Assembly: GCA_026552835.1 (NCBI GenBank)
Contig: JAPMTY010000113.1
Span: 1 to 9,167, forward strand
Direction: 5' to 3'
Length of the DNA stretch: 9,167 bases
Source: Candidatus Methanoperedens sp.
GTDB taxonomy: Archaea > Halobacteriota > Methanosarcinia > Methanosarcinales > Methanoperedenaceae
This document shows, piece after piece, positions 6,514-9,167 of this stretch. A model generated the notes under the pieces. It was not told the origin of the DNA. It saw nothing but the letters and a program-made list of their open reading frames with translations, and searched no databases. Positions within the stretch are counted from its first letter, which is position 1; each line of letters opens with the position of its first letter. The position numbers were made by a program, and so were the translations under genes.

Positions 6514-6842
6514 AACCTATTGAATCCGTTGAAGTTCCAGATAAGATTGAACTCAAGGCCGGAGAAAAATACACATTCAGACTAAAAGGATTGGGTGCAG
6601 CAGGCTATAACTGGGAATATAGTATTGAAGAAATCGAAAAGGTAGTCTCCATATCATTGGATTTTGTGGACGATGAGAAAAGAACCGGACCACTACCTCC
6701 CGGTTATAGCCTGGATGTTCTGGTTACTGTAGAGGCTCTGGTACCGGGACATGCAACTATTCACCTTGCACAGAGGCGTTCATGGGAAAAAGACAAGCCT
6801 CCTGTGAAGGAACATGTTCTTGAAATATTTGTTAAGAATTGA
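6507..6842 (+). CDS. Chagasin-like (I42) cysteine protease inhibitor domain, out of frame with the protease
   Basis: An open frame of 111 codons from 6507 to TGA at 6842. It shows the three inhibitory loops of the chagasin/I42 family: GLGAAGYNWEY (family NPTTGY loop), GPLPPGYSLD (glycine loop), and AQRRSWEKDKPP (family RPWE loop). These loops plug the active cleft of papain-like proteases. The domain begins with strands VEVPDKIELKAGEKYTFRL around 6528-6584. The frame is open back to 6480 but holds no ATG, GTG or TTG before TTG 6591, which lies beyond those strands; a start there would give an incomplete domain. The natural reading is therefore a C-terminal domain of the preceding C1 protease, separated by a frameshift at 6503-6508. 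An intramolecular or released inhibitor is plausible. Family call is good; how it is expressed is open. Confidence 0.75.
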   Translation, partial: NIEPIESVEVPDKIELKAGEKYTFRLKGLGAAGYNWEYSIEEIEKVVSISLDFVDDEKRTGPLPPGYSLDVLVTVEALVPGHATIHLAQRRSWEKDKPPVKEHVLEIFVKN

Positions 6843-6915
6843 CCAATTTTGCAAGTAACTTCACACTGTTAAACTAAATGACATTGGACAAGTTATTTCC
6901 TGGCAGTTCCCTAGC

Positions 6916-7515
6916 TCATTTCTTGTGCCCAATCAGTTCATAAAGCAATCCCATCGCTTCCTTCTCGCGCGCCCCACCGCATTTTTTAACGAGGGAATTG
7001 TAATATTCGATGTGTTCAAGGTATTTTTGCTCCCTGAACACAACATATCTTGTGGCATGAATCGAAGCTTCAATGACCGCATTGAAACCACGATTTACTG
7101 GCTTGATGTTTCGAGTGTTTATTTTTCCTTTGATGGGAGAAAGTTCAACAACCGAAATATTTTCGCCCTCTTTACATTTGCATTCAAAAAGAATCCATCC
7201 CAAAGCATCTTTCAAAACCGGAAAACCTTCCAGGAATTCAAATCTTTCCAGCCTGACATCGGAAAGCGCCGACTGCACGAACAATACAGGGTCGTCCGTG
7301 ATATTTACTGCCGCAACAGGCTTGCTCATAATGTTTTCCAGGGTCTTTGAATTATAAATCCTCACAAAGAGCCTGCCACCCTTGTTATGCAAACCCATAG
7401 GCGCAGCATTTTGGATGCCATCAGGCGAGATGGTTGTAAAAATCACTTCCGATATCCCGTCGTGTATCCCGAAATCCTCCACATTTATGAACTCCGCTTT
7501 GCCGCTGGCAATCAA
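6916..7515 (-). CDS. DUF447-family protein (COG2457, flavin split-barrel-like)
   Basis: A 199-residue protein of the archaeal DUF447 family. The N-terminal half has the flavin-reductase-like split-barrel pattern: GISEVIFTTISPDGIQNAAP at 20-39, LFVRIYNSKT, VAAVNITDDP. The C-terminal half contains NRGFNAVIEASIHATRY, the usual family signature, and ends in a helical tail. FMN binding is expected from the fold but not shown. The start chosen is TTG at 7515, which overlaps the TGA of the CitG-like gene and has a GAGGGG ribosome site at 7524-7529 with 8-nt spacing. A GTG at 7482 (giving an N-terminus close to family length, with GGAG 9 nt before it) is the alternative. It is co-transcribed with the COG1767 gene. 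From memory, both families co-occur with methanopterin-dependent C1 metabolism, so a cofactor-related role is possible. Confidence 0.85.
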   Translation of the reverse strand: MIASGKAEFINVEDFGIHDGISEVIFTTISPDGIQNAAPMGLHNKGGRLFVRIYNSKTLENIMSKPVAAVNITDDPVLFVQSALSDVRLERFEFLEGFPVLKDALGWILFECKCKEGENISVVELSPIKGKINTRNIKPVNRGFNAVIEASIHATRYVVFREQKYLEHIEYYNSLVKKCGGAREKEAMGLLYELIGHKK

Positions 7516-8390
7516 AATCTCATCCCCTCAAAAAGCGATACGAACAGCCCAGCGATGATTATATCAGCGGTTGAGCCCGGATTCACCTCTTCGTTTAACA
7601 ATTCCTCATCAAAAGAACGTATTTTGTCCCTTATTTCCTCGATGTCACCTTTTTGCAGTATCTCTTTTGCCCGCATGGAAACCCCCTCTGCTTTTTTGCT
7701 ATCGAATTTTGTCTGGATGAATGTGTCTTTATTGCTGGAAAGGAGTTCCATAAAAGTGAGGACAACGGCATCATTGATGCCGTGTTTTTTGATTTTGTCC
7801 TGAATCGAAGCGGCGCACTCAAAAGTTCTTTTAAAACCGTTTGTCCATTCCTCTGCTATCATATCATAACCACAGGAAATTTCCATAAGATTATAGAGGG
7901 TCAATCCCCGCTCCTCGATTTTATTAATGGAAGAATTGTCGCCAAGGTCGAGGTCATCAACAGGTTTAACCTTCACTTTTGCTTCGGAAAATGCCCCGTA
8001 TAGTTCAATTGCATCATCTACGGTTGTTTCTCTTACAACCTTTTGAGCCTGCGCTTTAAGGCATGTTTTATTTTCACATTTTCCTGCCGCCATTGCAAGC
8101 GGGATGAGCAGGAGAAACGCCCCGAAATGCGTGTTTCCTCCTTTTTGCCATTTGCCGCTCTCTGCGACGGCCTCATGGATGAGCGCGCCAACGCCTGACG
8201 TTGAGCGCGCAGCTTTTTCCATGATTGGATACACGCCCACGGCGCTTGCCAGGAAGTGCTCAAAGCGCGTGTCTGTGTAGTTGTGGTCTCTGTCGATGTT
8301 GCCGGGCTTGGGGGTGGCTGAGACTTCAAGAATCATGGCAAGCTGGGCGCAGCGGGCGATGTGGGAAGGGTCAAAAGTGATATTTTTCAT
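7512..8390 (-). CDS. CitG/MdcB-like protein (COG1767, triphosphoribosyl-dephospho-CoA synthase family)
   Basis: A 292-residue soluble, mainly helical protein. The family motifs are EVSATPKPGNIDRDH (22-36), KGGNTHFGAFLLLIPLAMA (83-101) and NPGSTADIIIAGLF (270-283). The glycine, Asn and Asp/His positions form the nucleotide site. Bacterial CitG/MdcB transfer a triphosphoribosyl group to dephospho-CoA to make the citrate or malonate lyase cofactor. No lyase subunit or CitX is visible here, and the archaeal branch is found without them, so the substrate is probably different. It overlaps the downstream DUF447 gene by 4 nt (TTGA), implying coupled translation. The ATG at 8390 has no Shine-Dalgarno and directly abuts two 16-bp dyads; the next in-frame ATG (residue 19) would cut into the conserved first helix. 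Confidence 0.85.
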   Translation of the reverse strand: MKNITFDPSHIARCAQLAMILEVSATPKPGNIDRDHNYTDTRFEHFLASAVGVYPIMEKAARSTSGVGALIHEAVAESGKWQKGGNTHFGAFLLLIPLAMAAGKCENKTCLKAQAQKVVRETTVDDAIELYGAFSEAKVKVKPVDDLDLGDNSSINKIEERGLTLYNLMEISCGYDMIAEEWTNGFKRTFECAASIQDKIKKHGINDAVVLTFMELLSSNKDTFIQTKFDSKKAEGVSMRAKEILQKGDIEEIRDKIRSFDEELLNEEVNPGSTADIIIAGLFVSLFEGMRF

Positions 8391-8422
8391 ATAACAATTT
8401 TGTTATATAACATTCTTGTTAT
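8391..8422. promoter_or_regulatory. Two abutting 16-bp dyads filling the gap before the CitG-like gene
   Basis: ATAACAATTTTGTTAT (8391-8406) and ATAACATTCTTGTTAT (8407-8422) are each inverted repeats with ATAACA/TGTTAT arms. They touch without spacer, so the hexamer arms occur four times in alternating orientation. GTTATATAAC at the junction is itself a palindrome containing a TATA-like string. The first dyad ends at the CitG-like start codon and the second ends 5 bp from the upstream stop. The arrangement suggests a cooperative repressor site. Paired AU-rich RNA hairpins controlling translation are the alternative. A TATA at the junction would place the transcript start inside the CitG-like coding region, so it is unlikely to serve that gene. 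Confidence 0.5.
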
Positions 8423-8427
8423 GTTAA

Positions 8428-9167
8428 TCATCCTTTCTTCAATATCCCCCGTCCCGCAATCACTCCTGTCGCCGCCGCATTCACAATATCCCTCGAAAGC
8501 CCTGCGCCGTCCCCTGCCGCAAAAAGATTCTTAACCGAGGATTCCATGTTCCTGTCAACCAGTACCTGCATGGAATAGAACTTCACCTCGGGCGCATATA
8601 AAAGCGTGGAATCGGACGCCACACCTGGGATTATTTCGTTTAAAACCTCAAGCCCTTCCCTGATATCCGTAACGATGCGGTGCGGCAGCGCCATGGATAT
8701 ATCGCCCGGCGTCACGTCCTTAAGGGTATTAACCACAACATTCTTCCTGATTCTCGCTTCAGTACTGCGCCTGCCGCGCCGCAAATCGCCCATCCTCTGA
8801 AGCACCGGCTTTCCCCCGCCAATAGTGGTAGCAAGCTTTGCAATCGACCGCCCGTAGCGCACTGTATTCTCAATGGGTTCGGTAAGCTCCACCCTGACAA
8901 TAAAAGCAAAATTAGTGTTCTCAGATTCCATATTTGTCATGGAATGCCCGTTAGTGGCTATGAAATCCTCATACTCTTCCTTGACCACAAAACCATGCTC
9001 GTTGGTGCAGAATGTCCTGACAAAATCATCATAGGTCTTGGTTTGTATATGGAATTTCGGGTCGCGGTTAATCTTCGTTATCGGGTCCATTACGATTGCC
9101 GGGACTTCCACCCTGACACCAACGTCAATGGGTGCGTATTTCGCCCCGATTTTGTGTTTCTGGATAA
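8428..9167 (-). CDS. FAD-dependent dehydrogenase, COG2509 family (5' end outside window)
   Basis: The frame is open from the window edge leftward to TGA at 8430-8428, giving 245 visible residues. It starts IQKHKIGAKYAPIDVGVRVE, which precedes the GTG at 9111; that GTG is therefore internal and not the start. Conserved blocks of the COG2509 uncharacterised flavoprotein family are TYDDFVRTFCTNEHGFVVKE, TNFAFIVRVEL, QRMGDLRRGRRST and ALPHRIVTDI. The C-terminal FAD-contacting segment is LFAAGDGAGLSRDIVNAAATGVIAGRGIL. The N-terminal Rossmann GxGxxG dinucleotide motif, normally well upstream in a protein of about 450-490 residues, lies outside the window. It should be a cytoplasmic NAD(P)/FAD oxidoreductase with unknown substrate. 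Only 37 bp separate it from the CitG-like gene on the same strand, so co-transcription is plausible. Confidence 0.85.
   Translation of the reverse strand, partial: IQKHKIGAKYAPIDVGVRVEVPAIVMDPITKINRDPKFHIQTKTYDDFVRTFCTNEHGFVVKEEYEDFIATNGHSMTNMESENTNFAFIVRVELTEPIENTVRYGRSIAKLATTIGGGKPVLQRMGDLRRGRRSTEARIRKNVVVNTLKDVTPGDISMALPHRIVTDIREGLEVLNEIIPGVASDSTLLYAPEVKFYSMQVLVDRNMESSVKNLFAAGDGAGLSRDIVNAAATGVIAGRGILKKG

Noticed and set aside
6591..6842. TTG at 6591 as the start of an independent 83-residue inhibitor
   Set aside because: It would remove the first strands of the chagasin fold, which are encoded in the same frame from about 6528, and it has no Shine-Dalgarno.
6925..8003. Plus-strand open frames of 94-141 codons opposite DUF447 and the CitG-like gene
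   Set aside because: They are shadows of minus-strand genes whose motifs are unmistakable, and they have no ribosome sites.

Overview
The window looks like a chromosome segment from a methanogen-like euryarchaeon, probably Methanosarcinales or a relative such as an ANME-2d/Methanoperedens lineage. The grounds are family content, not a database match. It encodes a large secreted YVTN/PGF-pre-PGF surface protein with an archaeosortase-type C-terminus. It also carries archaeal conserved families (DUF357, UPF0212/DUF555, archaeal Dph6, DUF447, COG1767, COG2509). Intergenic DNA is AT-rich with archaeal TATA-like boxes, and Shine-Dalgarno sites are of the GGTG/GAGG type.

Layout. (1) 1-261, minus: 5' part of a DsrE-family sulfur-relay-like protein, cut by the window edge. 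(2) 262-508: divergent promoter region with an 11-bp inverted repeat. (3) 509-3754, plus: S-layer/adhesin-type protein of 1081 aa with a signal peptide, seven YVTN blades encoded by near-identical DNA repeats, Ig-like modules, a Gly/Ser linker, a PGF-pre-PGF domain and a PGF-CTERM-like anchor. A hairpin/T-tract terminator overlaps its stop codon. (4) 4053-5407, plus: tight three-gene operon DUF357 - UPF0212 - diphthine-ammonia ligase (dph6), apparently from a leaderless promoter. (5) 5408-5712: 305-bp gap with one doubtful 40-codon ORF. (6) 5713-6842, plus: a papain-like C1 protease followed, one base out of frame, by a chagasin (I42) cysteine-protease-inhibitor domain that has no start codon of its own. 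The two look like one protease-inhibitor fusion split at an A6 run. (7) 6916-9167, minus: an unrelated three-gene cluster read leftward, COG2509 FAD dehydrogenase (5' end missing) - CitG-like COG1767 - DUF447. The last two genes overlap by 4 nt.

How the parts relate. The dph6 operon belongs to translation: Dph6 performs the last step of diphthamide synthesis on elongation factor 2, and its two partners are conserved archaeal proteins of unknown job. The minus-strand cluster combines a CitG-like nucleotidyl/phosphoribosyl-transferase fold with a flavin-binding-type DUF447 protein. No citrate lyase gene is visible, so the textbook CitG role is unlikely. The most notable loci are the frame-split protease/chagasin pair, and the pair of abutting 16-bp dyads that fill the gap before the CitG-like gene. 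That gap can also be read as a 14-codon ORF bridging its two neighbours through ATGA overlaps. No RNA gene, CRISPR array, insertion sequence or prophage was recognised.
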